Origin: Bacillus sp. Cs-700
Lineage (GTDB): Bacteria > Bacillota > Bacilli > Bacillales > Guptibacillaceae
Assembly: GCF_011082085.1 (NCBI RefSeq)
Contig: NZ_CP041063.1
Location: 1,240,001 to 1,304,000, forward strand
Direction: 5' to 3'
Length of the DNA: 64,000 nt
The notes under the pieces are model-generated. The model made no database searches. It was given only the letters and a program-made list of their open reading frames with translations, and was not told the DNA's origin. The position numbers and the translations under genes are program-made. Below are positions 26,802 to 35,744 of this stretch, piece after piece; the stretch's first letter is position 1, and the number at the start of each line of letters is the position of its first letter.

Positions 26802-28145
26802 ATGGATCTATTTGATTATCCAAAAGATAATAGCAACACTACTTCAGGACCACTCGCAAGTAGGATGCGACCGAGGTCGATTGAGGAATTTATTGGACAG
26901 GATCATATTATTGGAGATGGAAAGTTATTAAGAAGAGCGATTCAAGCAGATCAATTAACACCTATGATCTTTTTTGGTCCTCCCGGAACGGGGAAAACAA
27001 CCCTAGCTCGCATTATTGCCAATACGACATCAGCTCATTTTGAACAGCTAAATGCCGTAACGTCCGGAGTCGCTGACATTAGAAGATTGACCTCCGAAGC
27101 AAAAGATCGCTTGAAACTTGACGGTCAAAAAACAGTACTCTTTATTGATGAAATCCACCGCTTTAATAAATCGCAACAAGATGCGCTTCTTCCTTTCGTT
27201 GAAGATGGAACGATTGTTTTAATCGGAGCTACAACAGAAAGTCCAATGTTTGAAATTAACGCAGCACTCCTTTCGCGCTCGAGATTATTTCGTTTTGAAC
27301 ACCTCAACGAAATAACGATTAAAAACATTCTTTACCAGGCGATCGAGGACAAAGATCGCGGTTTTGGAAAATATAATATTGAAATCGAAAACGATGCTAT
27401 CGATCATCTCATTGATGTATCAAACGGAGACGCCAGAACGGCGCTAAATGCACTGGAACTAGCCGTTCTTACGACAACGCCAAATCAGGATGGGCAGCTC
27501 ATGATTACACTCGCAATCGCAGAAGAATCCATTCAACAGCGTGTACTTCAGTATGATAAAGATAGCGACAATCACTATGATACCGTCTCAGCTTTTATTA
27601 AAAGTATACGAGGATCAGATCCGGATGCTACGCTATATTGGTTAGCTAAAATGATTTATGCAGGCGAAGACCCTCGCTTCATTGCAAGACGTCTTTATGT
27701 TCACGCTGCTGAAGATATTGGACTTGCCGATCCGAACGCACTTCTAATTGCACACGCCGCAACTTATGCGGTCGAATTCATCGGAATGCCGGAAGCTAGA
27801 ATTCCGCTAGCTGAAGCAGCCTTATACCTTGCTACCGCCCCCAAAAGCAATGGCGTTATTTCTGGTATAGATGCGGCGCTTGCCGCAGTAAAAAAGGAAA
27901 AAAACGGCACTGTCCCTGTCCATTTACGTGATTCCCACTACAAAGGGGCTTCAGAACTCGGACACGGCGTTGACTACAAATACCCACATAATTATCCAGG
28001 AGGTTACGTTCCTCAACAGTACCTACCTGATCATATGATCAGAAAAACGTTCTATAAACCTACTGAACGTGGCCACGAAAGAACCATTCAAAAAAGACTG
28101 GATTATTTCAGTGAGCGTATCAAATCAGATAGTAAGAAACCGTAA
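26802..28145 (+). CDS. rarA: Replication-associated recombination protein RarA
   Basis: AAA+ ATPase of the clamp-loader-like WRNIP1/MgsA family that acts at stalled forks. It has [15 protein letters not shown], Walker [10 protein letters not shown] near residue 60, Walker [16 protein letters not shown], and a sensor-like [14 protein letters not shown]. The C-terminal tetramerisation domain runs from about 240 ([19 protein letters not shown]). It is 447 aa. It is divergent from the yczE-cymR side, as yrvN and cymR are in B. subtilis. A terminator overlaps the stop. Confidence 0.95.
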   Translation: MDLFDYPKDNSNTTSGPLASRMRPRSIEEFIGQDHIIGDGKLLRRAIQADQLTPMIFFGPPGTGKTTLARIIANTTSAHFEQLNAVTSGVADIRRLTSEAKDRLKLDGQKTVLFIDEIHRFNKSQQDALLPFVEDGTIVLIGATTESPMFEINAALLSRSRLFRFEHLNEITIKNILYQAIEDKDRGFGKYNIEIENDAIDHLIDVSNGDARTALNALELAVLTTTPNQDGQLMITLAIAEESIQQRVLQYDKDSDNHYDTVSAFIKSIRGSDPDATLYWLAKMIYAGEDPRFIARRLYVHAAEDIGLADPNALLIAHAATYAVEFIGMPEARIPLAEAALYLATAPKSNGVISGIDAALAAVKKEKNGTVPVHLRDSHYKGASELGHGVDYKYPHNYPGGYVPQQYLPDHMIRKTFYKPTERGHERTIQKRLDYFSERIKSDSKKP

Positions 28146-28176
28146 CAGCAGAGCTGAGGCTCCTGCTGTTTTTTTA
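28144..28176 (+). terminator. Terminator after rarA
   Basis: AACAGCAG / CTGCTGTT with an inner AGC/GCT extension, followed by a run of T. It begins in the rarA stop codon. Confidence 0.8.
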
Positions 28177-28294
28177 TCTATTCTTGCAATCTACCTTAAA
28201 TTTACAAGACTTCTGTATAAATTCTTCCAGACTGGCAAAGCTATGATTACTTTCAAAACGCAAAGTTTTTAACCACATAAAGGAGCTGAAGGAA

Positions 28295-28960
28295 ATGAAA
28301 GTAAGACAAGATGCCTGGTCTCATGAAGATGATTTAATGCTTGCCGAAACAGTGCTGCGGCATGTTAGAGAAGGTAGTACACAATTAAAAGCCTTTGACG
28401 AAGTCGGCGATCGACTTAGCCGAACATCAGCAGCCGTTGGATTCCGTTGGAACGCCATTGTCAGAGATCGATACGAACAGGCTTTAAAGCTTGCGAAAAA
28501 GCAGCGAAAAGAAATGAAGCGTGCTGAGCGTAGACAACCTGAGTATGCAAAGAACGAGATGCATACACCATTGCAACAAGAACAACCTATCGCCAAACCT
28601 GTACTTAATACACCAGCCAACACGACTGAACCAATCCAAACCAAGAAGCAACTAACGATGAGAGATGTTATCACATTCTTATCCAATCTCGAACAATCCG
28701 CATCCTCAACAAACAAACTTAGAACAAACCTGGAGAAACTAGAATCGGAGAATCAGCTACTAAGAGAAGAAAACACCCTGCTCAACCAAAGAATCAAAAC
28801 GCTTGAAAACGAACAACAAGTAATGAAAGAAGATTACCAATCCCTCATCCAAATCATGGACCGAGCTAGAAGAATGGTCGTTCTTAACGACAACGAAGAC
28901 CAAAACGTCCCAACCTTCAAAATGGATAAGAATGGAAACCTAGAAAAAGTCGCTAGGTAA
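28295..28960 (+). CDS. RsfA-family transcriptional regulator
   Basis: A 221-residue protein. The N-terminal Myb/SANT-like DNA-binding domain (about 1-60) contains RQDAWSHEDDLMLAETVLRH and TSAAVGFRWNAIVRDRYEQA, as in RsfA and YlbO, which modulate forespore sigma-F or late sporulation genes in Bacillus. A basic linker is followed by a leucine-zipper-like coiled coil at about 125-195. AAAGGAGCTGAAGGAA lies before the ATG. I cannot tell RsfA from its paralogues by sequence alone. The structured repeat cluster starts 5 nt after its stop. Confidence 0.85.
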   Translation: MKVRQDAWSHEDDLMLAETVLRHVREGSTQLKAFDEVGDRLSRTSAAVGFRWNAIVRDRYEQALKLAKKQRKEMKRAERRQPEYAKNEMHTPLQQEQPIAKPVLNTPANTTEPIQTKKQLTMRDVITFLSNLEQSASSTNKLRTNLEKLESENQLLREENTLLNQRIKTLENEQQVMKEDYQSLIQIMDRARRMVVLNDNEDQNVPTFKMDKNGNLEKVAR

Positions 28961-28964
28961 AATG

Positions 28965-29680
28965 AAAAGCGGAAGTGGGCGTTTAGACACGGCAGGCACT
29001 GGAACCATATAAATTGAACACGGTCTTTGTGTTCGAGTTATATGGTGAAGTGACCGAGGGTCTGCCCACTGCAGCTAGACACCAAAAGCGGAGACGAGCG
29101 TTTAGAAACGGAGATATTGGAACTCTTGAACTAGAACACGCCCTTTGTGTTCTGGTGAAAGAGTGAAATATCGCAGTTTCTGCGAGTCACAGCTGGATCT
29201 ACGAAAAGCGGAGACGAGCGTTTAGAAACGGAGATATTGGAACTCTTGAACTAGAACACGCCCTTTGTGTTCTGGTGAAAGAGTGAAATATCGCAGTTTC
29301 TGCGAGTCACAGCTGGATCTACGAAAAGCGGAAGTGGGCGTTTAGTGTCGACAAGCGCTGGAACCTTATCAAAAGAACACGGTCTTTGTGTTCATTTGAT
29401 AAGGTGAAGCGATCGAGACACTGCCCACTGCAGCTGGATCTACCAAAAGCGGAGACGAGCGTTTAGAAACGGAGATATTGGAACTCTTGAACTAGAACAC
29501 GCCCTTTGTGTTCTGGTGAAAGAGTGAAATATCGCAGTTTCTGCGAGTCGTAGCTGGATCTACCAAAAGCGGAAGCGCCCGTATAGACACGGCAGGCACT
29601 GGAGGCTTTTCATTTGAACACGGTCTTTGAGTTCGGATGAAAAGGTGAAGCGACCGAGTGTCAGGGTACTTCACTTGAAC
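28965..29680. repeat. Cluster of six ~120-bp structured repeats
   Basis: Six head-to-tail units start at AAAAGCGGA: 28965, 29084, 29204, 29324, 29445 and 29565. Most end in CAGCT-GATCTAC or a variant. Each can fold into one long hairpin with a GAACAC/GTGTTC-type top stem and an internal loop GGA opposite GA. Two sequence types occur: type I (units 1, 4, 6) with outer stem GTGGGC/GCCCAC in units 1 and 4, and type II (units 2, 3, 5) with GATATT/AATATC and CTCTT/AAGAG. Units 2 and 3 are identical over 120 bp. No gene lies in this stretch, which separates the 3' ends of rsfA-like and aspS. A second cluster lies at 54498-54990. Confidence 0.9.
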
Positions 29681-29698
29681 CTAAAATTCACCTAAAGA

Positions 29699-29733
29699 AA
29701 AAGCATCCGCTCAAATCATGAGCGGATGCTTTA
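29699..29733. terminator. Bidirectional terminator after the repeat cluster
   Basis: GCATCCGCTC / GAGCGGATGC perfect 10-bp stem with a 7-nt loop, flanked by A-run and TTTATTAA. Confidence 0.8.
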
Positions 29734-29744
29734 TTAATTGTCAT

Positions 29745-29948
29745 AAAAATAGAAGAGCCCCAACTGTGCCGTCCTTTCCATAATTGTTGAACCTGCATTG
29801 GCAGGTGGGTGCCCTATTCCACTCTCCGTACGTCCTCAGCTACCGAGGCATGTACTTTGAACGGAAAGAATCAGGCTCCCGTTGTAAAAGTGTTGGCTCA
29901 AATTATTATGGAAGTAAACGAACACTTCAGGACTCTTCGTTAACTTGT
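29745..29948 (-). ncRNA. ssrS: 6S RNA
   Basis: About 200-nt RNA that mimics an open promoter and binds sigma-A RNA polymerase. On the minus strand it begins near CAAGTTAACGAAGAGTCC and ends in GGGGCTCTTC followed by TATTTTTAT. GAAGAG at the 5' end pairs with CTCTTC at the 3' end as the closing stem, and an internal hairpin ACCTGC/GCAGGT is present. Motifs ACAACGGGAGCCTG, GGGCACCCACCTG and GGACGGCACAGTTGG resemble Bacillus 6S RNA as I remember it. The position downstream of aspS matches B. subtilis bsrA. Ends are approximate. Confidence 0.8.
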
Positions 29949-29954
29949 AATTGA

Positions 29955-29983
29955 ATTATAGCAGACCTTCTAATCGATTTCAA
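29955..29983 (-). promoter_or_regulatory. Promoter of the 6S RNA gene
   Basis: Minus strand: TTGAAA, 17-nt spacer, perfect TATAAT preceded by TGC (extended -10). Strong sigma-A form, fitting an abundant RNA. Confidence 0.75.
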
Positions 29984-30013
29984 TCTTCGAGGATTAGGTC
30001 CTTTTTATTATTT

Positions 30014-31801
30014 TTATTCTTTCTCAGCGGCAACTGGCTTCTTAGCTAGTTCTAGATGTAGCTCTTTCAACTGATCTTCACTAACAGGAGATGGCGCTTC
30101 CGTTAACAAGCAGCTCGCGCTAGCTGTTTTAGGGAAAGCAATTGTATCGCGAAGGTTCGTTCTTCCAGCAAGCAACATAACGAGACGATCAAGCCCAAAA
30201 GCAATTCCGCCATGCGGAGGTGTTCCATATTCGAATGCTTCAAGAAGGAAACCGAACTCTGCTTCTGCCTCTTCTTTTGTAAAGCCTAGTGCTTTAAACA
30301 TTTTTTCCTGAATATCACGTTGGAAAATACGCTGAGAACCACCGCCAAGCTCATAACCATTGAGTACAAGGTCATATGCATCTGCACGTACTTTGCCAGG
30401 GTCTTCTTCAAGGAGATGAAGATCTTCTTTTAATGGCATTGTAAATGGATGATGCTCCGCAAAATAACGATCTGCTTCCTCATCATAACTCATAAGCGGG
30501 AAGTCCATAACCCAAAGGAAGTTAAACTTAGAATAATCAATAAGGCCAAGATCTTTACCAAGCTTTGTACGAAGAGAACCAAGACTATCAGCAACAACAG
30601 ATTTACTGTCAGCTACAAAAAGTAGAAGGTCTCCTGCTTCAGCGTCAAATGCTTCTTTTAGTTGAGTGGCTAGTGATTCATCAAAGAATTTAGATATAGG
30701 CCCTTTCAAACCATCTTCCTCTACTTTCAACCATGCAAGTCCTTTTGCTTTATATGTTTTCACATACTCCGTTAACGCATCAATGTCTTTGCGAGAATAT
30801 TCGCTAGCAGCGCCTTTTGCATTGATACCTTTTACTGCTCCGCCAGAAGCAACTGCTCCAGAGAAAACTTTGAAATCAGAATCCTTTACGAGTTCAGATA
30901 CATCTACAAATTCCATTTCAAAGCGTGTGTCTGGCTTATCTGACCCGTAGCGGTTCATTGCTTCAGCATGAGTCATCCGCTGGAATGGTGTCTTCATTTC
31001 GATGCCTTTCGTTTCTTTCAATACAGCGCTCATCATTACTTCCATCATGGAAATTAATTCTTCTTTTGGAAGGAATGAAGTTTCAATATCTACCTGTGTA
31101 AATTCTGGTTGACGGTCCGCTCTAAGGTCTTCATCACGGAAACAGCGAACAACTTGATAATAACGTTCAAATCCAGAAACCATTAACAGCTGTTTAAACA
31201 GCTGAGGAGATTGAGGAAGTGCATAAAATTCTCCATCGTGCACTCGGCTAGGTACTAAATAGTCACGAGCACCTTCCGGCGTACTCTTTGTTAGCATTGG
31301 GGTTTCAATCTCAAGAAATTCATTCTGATCTAGAAAATCACGTATCACTTTCGTTGTACGATGACGAAGCTTGAATGTTTCTTGCATAACCGGACGTCGT
31401 AGATCCAGATAGCGATATTTCAAGCGAATGTCTTCTCCAACCTCTACATCGTTTGCAATGCTAATGGGAGGGTTTTTAGCCGCATTCAGAATTTCAAGTG
31501 ATTCAGCATGGACTTCAATCGAACCAGTTGGTAAATTCGGATTAACCGTTCCTTCTGCACGTGCTACTACTTTACCAGTAATACCTAGCACATATTCATT
31601 TCTGACATTCTCCGCAAGTTCTAGCGCCTCTTTAGATAAATCTGGATTAAAAACAACTTGAACAATCCCAGAGCGGTCTCTAAAATCTATAAAAATTAAT
31701 CCACCAAGATCGCGACGCTTTTGAACCCATCCTTTTAACTCTACTGTTTCTCCGATCTCATTTTCTCGAATCTTCCCACATGCGTGACTTCTACCGATCA
31801 T
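30014..31801 (-). CDS. aspS: Aspartyl-tRNA synthetase
   Basis: Class II synthetase. The N-terminal OB-fold anticodon domain has [24 protein letters not shown]. The catalytic core holds [16 protein letters not shown], motif 2 [16 protein letters not shown], the bacterial GAD insertion (about 280-420) and motif 3 [15 protein letters not shown]. It is 595 aa. The ATG is 31801, 10 nt after AAGGAGG, which lies in the last codons of hisS. The genes are separated by 2 nt, so it is under the same T-box. Confidence 0.96.
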   Translation of the reverse strand: MIGRSHACGKIRENEIGETVELKGWVQKRRDLGGLIFIDFRDRSGIVQVVFNPDLSKEALELAENVRNEYVLGITGKVVARAEGTVNPNLPTGSIEVHAESLEILNAAKNPPISIANDVEVGEDIRLKYRYLDLRRPVMQETFKLRHRTTKVIRDFLDQNEFLEIETPMLTKSTPEGARDYLVPSRVHDGEFYALPQSPQLFKQLLMVSGFERYYQVVRCFRDEDLRADRQPEFTQVDIETSFLPKEELISMMEVMMSAVLKETKGIEMKTPFQRMTHAEAMNRYGSDKPDTRFEMEFVDVSELVKDSDFKVFSGAVASGGAVKGINAKGAASEYSRKDIDALTEYVKTYKAKGLAWLKVEEDGLKGPISKFFDESLATQLKEAFDAEAGDLLLFVADSKSVVADSLGSLRTKLGKDLGLIDYSKFNFLWVMDFPLMSYDEEADRYFAEHHPFTMPLKEDLHLLEEDPGKVRADAYDLVLNGYELGGGSQRIFQRDIQEKMFKALGFTKEEAEAEFGFLLEAFEYGTPPHGGIAFGLDRLVMLLAGRTNLRDTIAFPKTASASCLLTEAPSPVSEDQLKELHLELAKKPVAAEKE

Positions 31802-31803
31802 CC

Positions 31804-33084
31804 TCAAACTTCCTCCTTTAATTTCCTACAAAGATAGGTTTCAACTTCTGAAAGGCTAATCGCCTCTTGTTCACCAGTGTTCATATCTTTTATGTTAATT
31901 TCATTCTTTTGAATTTCTTCATCGCCTAGAATAGCGACATACTTTGAATGAAGTCGATTAGCCGCTTTAAACTGACCTTTCATCTTCTTATCAAGATAAT
32001 CACGTTCCGTTGAAAGTCCAGCTTTTCTAAGCTTTTGAACAAGGCCATTCGAAGCTTTCTGAGCTTCCTCCCCCATTGTGACAACATAACAATCGATTGT
32101 CTTTTCAACCGGTAACTCGACTCCTTCTGCTTCTAAAGCCATTAATAAGCGTTCAATACTCATCGCAAAGCCAATTCCTGGAGTCGATGGACCACCCATC
32201 TCCTCAACTAGACCATTATAACGACCACCACCGCTAAGCGTAGTAATGGCACCAAATCCATCTGCATCGCTCATAATCTCAAATGCTGTATGGTTGTAAT
32301 AATCTAGCCCACGTACAAGACGGTCATCGAGAACATAATCAATTCCCATTTGATCAAGTGCTTCTTTTACCTTTGCAAAATATGTGGCAGAGTCTTCATT
32401 TAAATAATTAATAATCGAAGGCGCTGTTTCCATCAATTCATGGTCACGGTCCTTTTTGCAATCAAGAATTCGAAGAGGATTTTTTTCAAGACGACTTTGA
32501 CAATCGCTACAAAATTCTCCGATTCGCGGCTTAAAGTGATCCACTAGTGCTTTACGATGAGCCTCCCGACTTTCTTTATCACCAAGACTATTTAAGTAAA
32601 GCTTAAGCTTTTTCAGCCCTAGCTCCTGATACAGTCCCATCGCAAGTGCAATAACTTCAGCATCAATTGATGGATCGTTACTACCTAGCGCCTCAATCCC
32701 AAACTGAACAAATTGTCTCATTCTACCTGATTGTGGACGTTCGTACCGAAACATTGGGCCAATGTAATACAGTTTAACCGGCTGCTCAGGTAAACCGTAC
32801 ATTTTATTATTCACATAAGCACGAACGGCGGAAGCAGTGCCTTCAGGACGAAGTGTTAGACTACGATTTCCTCGATCTTCAAATGTGTACATTTCTTTTT
32901 GAACGATATCTGTTGTGTCACCGACTCCGCGTTGAAATAACTCTGTATGTTCAAAAATCGGCGTGCGAAGTTCATGATAATTGTATCTACGGCAAATATC
33001 TCTCGCCTTATTTTCAATGTATTGCCACAACTCTGATGTACCAGGAACAATATCCTGAGTACCTCTAGGAATTTGAAAGCTCAT
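31804..33084 (-). CDS. hisS: Histidyl-tRNA synthetase
   Basis: Class II synthetase, 426 aa. Motif 1 region [11 protein letters not shown], motif 2 [18 protein letters not shown], the histidine-specific [15 protein letters not shown], motif 3 [16 protein letters not shown], and a C-terminal anticodon-binding domain from about 330. AAAGGAGG precedes ATG 33084. First gene of the hisS-aspS operon, preceded by a T-box leader. Confidence 0.96.
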   Translation of the reverse strand: MSFQIPRGTQDIVPGTSELWQYIENKARDICRRYNYHELRTPIFEHTELFQRGVGDTTDIVQKEMYTFEDRGNRSLTLRPEGTASAVRAYVNNKMYGLPEQPVKLYYIGPMFRYERPQSGRMRQFVQFGIEALGSNDPSIDAEVIALAMGLYQELGLKKLKLYLNSLGDKESREAHRKALVDHFKPRIGEFCSDCQSRLEKNPLRILDCKKDRDHELMETAPSIINYLNEDSATYFAKVKEALDQMGIDYVLDDRLVRGLDYYNHTAFEIMSDADGFGAITTLSGGGRYNGLVEEMGGPSTPGIGFAMSIERLLMALEAEGVELPVEKTIDCYVVTMGEEAQKASNGLVQKLRKAGLSTERDYLDKKMKGQFKAANRLHSKYVAILGDEEIQKNEINIKDMNTGEQEAISLSEVETYLCRKLKEEV

Positions 33085-33154
33085 TCTTTATCCTCCTTTA
33101 ATCACCAGCAAGAAGCTCTCCACAGAAAACTGAAACGAATGGTACCTTTTTTTG

Positions 33155-33430
33155 GATACAAAAAAACTCCCATCCCTGAATCGAAATTCAGGGACGAGAG
33201 TTACCCGCGGTGCCACCCTAATGGAAGGACGTATCCTTCCGCTTAAAACAGTTAACGCCTGTCTACGTCGCCCCCTACTGAGTTAACTGTTCGGAGGCGA
33301 TCCTTGGAAGTGTCTTTCAAAAAAGCGGTATCGAGAAATGCTCTCAGCCTAATGGCATTTCCTCTCTGATCAACCCGGTATTTTTTTACTTTTCTTCCTC
33401 AACGGAGCTTCGTATCGATTTACTGAATTG
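33155..33430 (-). ncRNA. T-box leader of hisS-aspS
   Basis: The T-box reads AGGGTGGCACCGCGG on the minus strand (33205-33219). AGAGAG and GGCTGAGAG mark distal stem I. The specifier region reads GACAC (33310-33314), which contains CAC (His) and, shifted by two bases, GAC (Asp). The terminator is ACTCTCGTCCCTGAAT / ATTCAGGGATGGGAGT followed by TTTTTTGTATCC (about 33160-33202). The operon encodes both HisRS and AspRS. Confidence 0.92.
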
Positions 33431-33436
33431 TTTTCT

Positions 33437-33465
33437 ATCATACGAGTCAGTCTTTTTTTTGTCAA
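33437..33465 (-). promoter_or_regulatory. Sigma-A promoter of hisS-aspS
   Basis: Minus strand: perfect TTGACA, 17-nt spacer, TATGAT (5 of 6), directly upstream of the T-box leader. Confidence 0.85.
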
Positions 33466-33472
33466 GGGTATT

Positions 33473-33646
33473 CTAACGTTTCATTTTTTGTTTCATGATC
33501 TTTACACTTTTTAGTGACAGTCCAAATTCTTCCGCGAGTTCCATATTTGACAAACACTGCTCTTTTTGTAGAAAATCATGAAAGTCGACGCCAAATTCCG
33601 GTTGCGACATGTTGTAGCTCATCATTTCTTTATTTGTCGATCGCAT
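33473..33646 (-). CDS. Small HTH-like protein (57 aa), YrzK-like
   Basis: ATG-initiated, GAGGGTGAGC upstream. The sequence begins MRSTNKEMMSYNMSQPEFGV and ends with NMELAEEFGLSLKSVKIMKQ plus KMKR, which reads as a compact helix-turn-helix. It sits between the amidase gene and hisS, where B. subtilis has yrzK of similar size. Function unknown; a small DNA-binding protein is my inference. Too short for most gene callers. Confidence 0.7.
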   Translation of the reverse strand: MRSTNKEMMSYNMSQPEFGVDFHDFLQKEQCLSNMELAEEFGLSLKSVKIMKQKMKR

Positions 33647-33779
33647 GAAAGCTCACCCTCTTCGTGTGGAGTATTTTCTTAGTTTCACCAAAAAGTAAAG
33701 GTTTTACAACTAAACGAAGGAATCTTTTCATCCGATAAAGAAATTATCTAAGCTAAGAAACATTGAAAGGAGATTTCCA

Positions 33780-35210
33780 TTGAAAAGATTGATTTTTATT
33801 CCGAGCTTATTATTAATAACCCTTTTTATTCCTCATACAACTTCAGCGGCTACTCATGCACTTTTTGAACAAACCGTCAATGTGCGCTCAGAACCATCTA
33901 TTTCGTCAACAATCATTGCTCAAGTCCACCAAGGTCACAAAGCAACGATTATTGATAATCAAGATAATTGGCTATATGTAGAACTTCCTAACGGGAAAAA
34001 GGGTTGGGTAGCCAGCATGTTCGCAACGTTAACGACTGATTCGCAGACCGAACAAACCATTCGACCCACCGTAGCAGATTTACAAGTACGAGCTGGTCCA
34101 GGAAAAGAGCACAAAACTATCGGGAGTATTTCCCAAGAAAGCGAATGGAACGTTTTAAAGATCGATGGTGATTGGATTTCAATCGATTATAACGGTCAAA
34201 CAGGTTGGGTGGCTTCATGGTTAGTAAATTCAACAACGCTAGATAATTCAAACAATTCGAGTATAAAAAAAGAAGTCATCACACGACTATTAAATGTTCG
34301 AGAAATGCCCGGAACAGAAAACCGCATTTTATCTCAGCTCCCTTCAGGTTCTGTCGTTGAAGAAATTAAAACAGAAAACGATTGGAGTTTTATTCGATAT
34401 GAAAACGGACAAATAGGATGGGTGGATACTACCTATTTACAAAACACGAATAAGAAGGAAGAGGCAGGCTTTGTGACGATTTTATACCACGCAACAAACC
34501 TCAGAAGCGGACCTGCCTTAAGCAATGAGGTTATCAAACAAGCGTCGGTCCAAGAACGCTATCAAATAGATGGAAAAGAAGGTGAATGGTATCGCATACT
34601 CCTTGATGATGGCCGTTCAGCTTACGTAGCAGATTGGGTCGTATCAACTGCTTCTAGGCTTACCACTTCTCCCAAGTTAAAGGCAGGAAAAACAGTCGTA
34701 CTAGATGCTGGACACGGCGGTTTTGATAGCGGAGCTTTAGGCATTGCTACGCTTGAGAAAATCCTTACTCTTAAAACAACGAACACAATTGCTGAGAAAT
34801 TAAAAAACGCAGGCGTAGAAGTGATTCTAACAAGAGATGATGATACATTTATCTCACTTACACAACGAACTATAATTTCCGAGCAACACCAGGCAGATGC
34901 TTTTGTCAGCATTCATTTCGACAGCACTGTCGATCCAACGGCAAATGGCACGACGACTTATTACTATGAGGAAGCGGATATGCCACTTGCCTCATCCATT
35001 CATGCTGAGATTGGCGATAATACTTCTCTACGAGATCGCGGCATACGTTTTGGCAATTACTATGTCCTTCGAAATAATCAACAGCCTTCCGTTCTTCTAG
35101 AACTTGGATTCCTTTCCAACCCATGGGAAGAGCAATTAGTGAACACGTCGACTTATCAAAATAACATTACGAATGAAATTTCTAATGGAATTCTTGCATT
35201 TTTACAATAA
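33780..35210 (+). CDS. N-acetylmuramoyl-L-alanine amidase with SH3b repeats (YrvJ-like)
   Basis: Secreted cell-wall hydrolase of 476 aa. A signal peptide spans about 1-23 (LIFIPSLLLITLFIPHTTSAA). Four bacterial SH3 domains follow at about 27-85, 90-150, 163-222 and 228-290, each with the V-N/L-R-x-x-P/G motif, for cell-wall binding. Amidase_3 runs from about 300, with zinc ligands in VVLDAGHGGFDSGALG and FVSIHFDS and a glutamate in LLELGFLSN. The usual E in the GxxEK segment is seen as ATLEKILTL. The start is TTG 33780 with AAAGGAGA upstream. Confidence 0.9.
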   Translation: MKRLIFIPSLLLITLFIPHTTSAATHALFEQTVNVRSEPSISSTIIAQVHQGHKATIIDNQDNWLYVELPNGKKGWVASMFATLTTDSQTEQTIRPTVADLQVRAGPGKEHKTIGSISQESEWNVLKIDGDWISIDYNGQTGWVASWLVNSTTLDNSNNSSIKKEVITRLLNVREMPGTENRILSQLPSGSVVEEIKTENDWSFIRYENGQIGWVDTTYLQNTNKKEEAGFVTILYHATNLRSGPALSNEVIKQASVQERYQIDGKEGEWYRILLDDGRSAYVADWVVSTASRLTTSPKLKAGKTVVLDAGHGGFDSGALGIATLEKILTLKTTNTIAEKLKNAGVEVILTRDDDTFISLTQRTIISEQHQADAFVSIHFDSTVDPTANGTTTYYYEEADMPLASSIHAEIGDNTSLRDRGIRFGNYYVLRNNQQPSVLLELGFLSNPWEEQLVNTSTYQNNITNEISNGILAFLQ

Positions 35211-35248
35211 TCTTCCTAAAAACATTAAAAATAAAGAAGTAACAAAAT

Positions 35249-35280
35249 AAAAGCCGCGTCCAAAAGGAACGCGGCTTTTA
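35249..35280. terminator. Bidirectional terminator between the amidase and dtd
   Basis: AAAAGCCGCG-TCC / GGA-CGCGGCTTTT with an AAAA loop; serves convergent genes. Confidence 0.85.
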
Positions 35281-35281
35281 C

Positions 35282-35725
35282 CTATTCTTTACTTTCAATC
35301 ACCAGGGTAACAGGCCCATCATTCGTAAGCCGAACATCCATCATTTCACCGAATATTCCAGTCTGTACGTCGAGATCTTCTTTTCTAAGTAGCTCATTGA
35401 ACTTCTCATATAGAACGGCTGCTTCAGAAGGCTTTGCTGCTTTCATAAAGTTCGGACGCCTTCCTTTACGGCAATCTCCGTATAAAGTGAATTGTGAAAT
35501 CGACAGAATGGCGCCGCCTTTATCTTTGACAGATAAATTCATGCGATCACTGTCATCTTCAAATATGCGTAGATTGGCAATCTTTGAAGCAAGATAAGCA
35601 GCATCCTCCTTTGTGTCTTCGTGAGTCACCCCTAGAAGGACGACAAGACCCGAATCAATCATACCTGTCGTCTCTCCGTTCACGGTGACTGATGCATGCT
35701 TGGAACGTTGTATAACGGCTTTCAT
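35282..35725 (-). CDS. dtd: D-aminoacyl-tRNA deacylase
   Basis: Hydrolyses D-amino acids and glycine mischarged on tRNA. It is 147 aa from ATG 35725 ([18 protein letters not shown]), with AAAGGAAG upstream. It has [17 protein letters not shown], in which the SQFTL block is catalytic, and the Gly-cisPro-like [12 protein letters not shown] at the end. relA lies 20 nt upstream on the same strand, as in B. subtilis. Confidence 0.95.
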   Translation of the reverse strand: MKAVIQRSKHASVTVNGETTGMIDSGLVVLLGVTHEDTKEDAAYLASKIANLRIFEDDSDRMNLSVKDKGGAILSISQFTLYGDCRKGRRPNFMKAAKPSEAAVLYEKFNELLRKEDLDVQTGIFGEMMDVRLTNDGPVTLVIESKE

Positions 35726-35744
35726 GAAGAACTTCCTTTCTAAA

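Noticed and set aside
29492-29674. Minus-strand 60-codon frame in the repeat cluster
   Set aside because: It is composed of repeat units 5 and 6, has no ribosome site and no conserved product.
28965-29680. CRISPR array
   Set aside because: Units are ~120 bp, self-complementary and without unique spacers; no cas genes are present.
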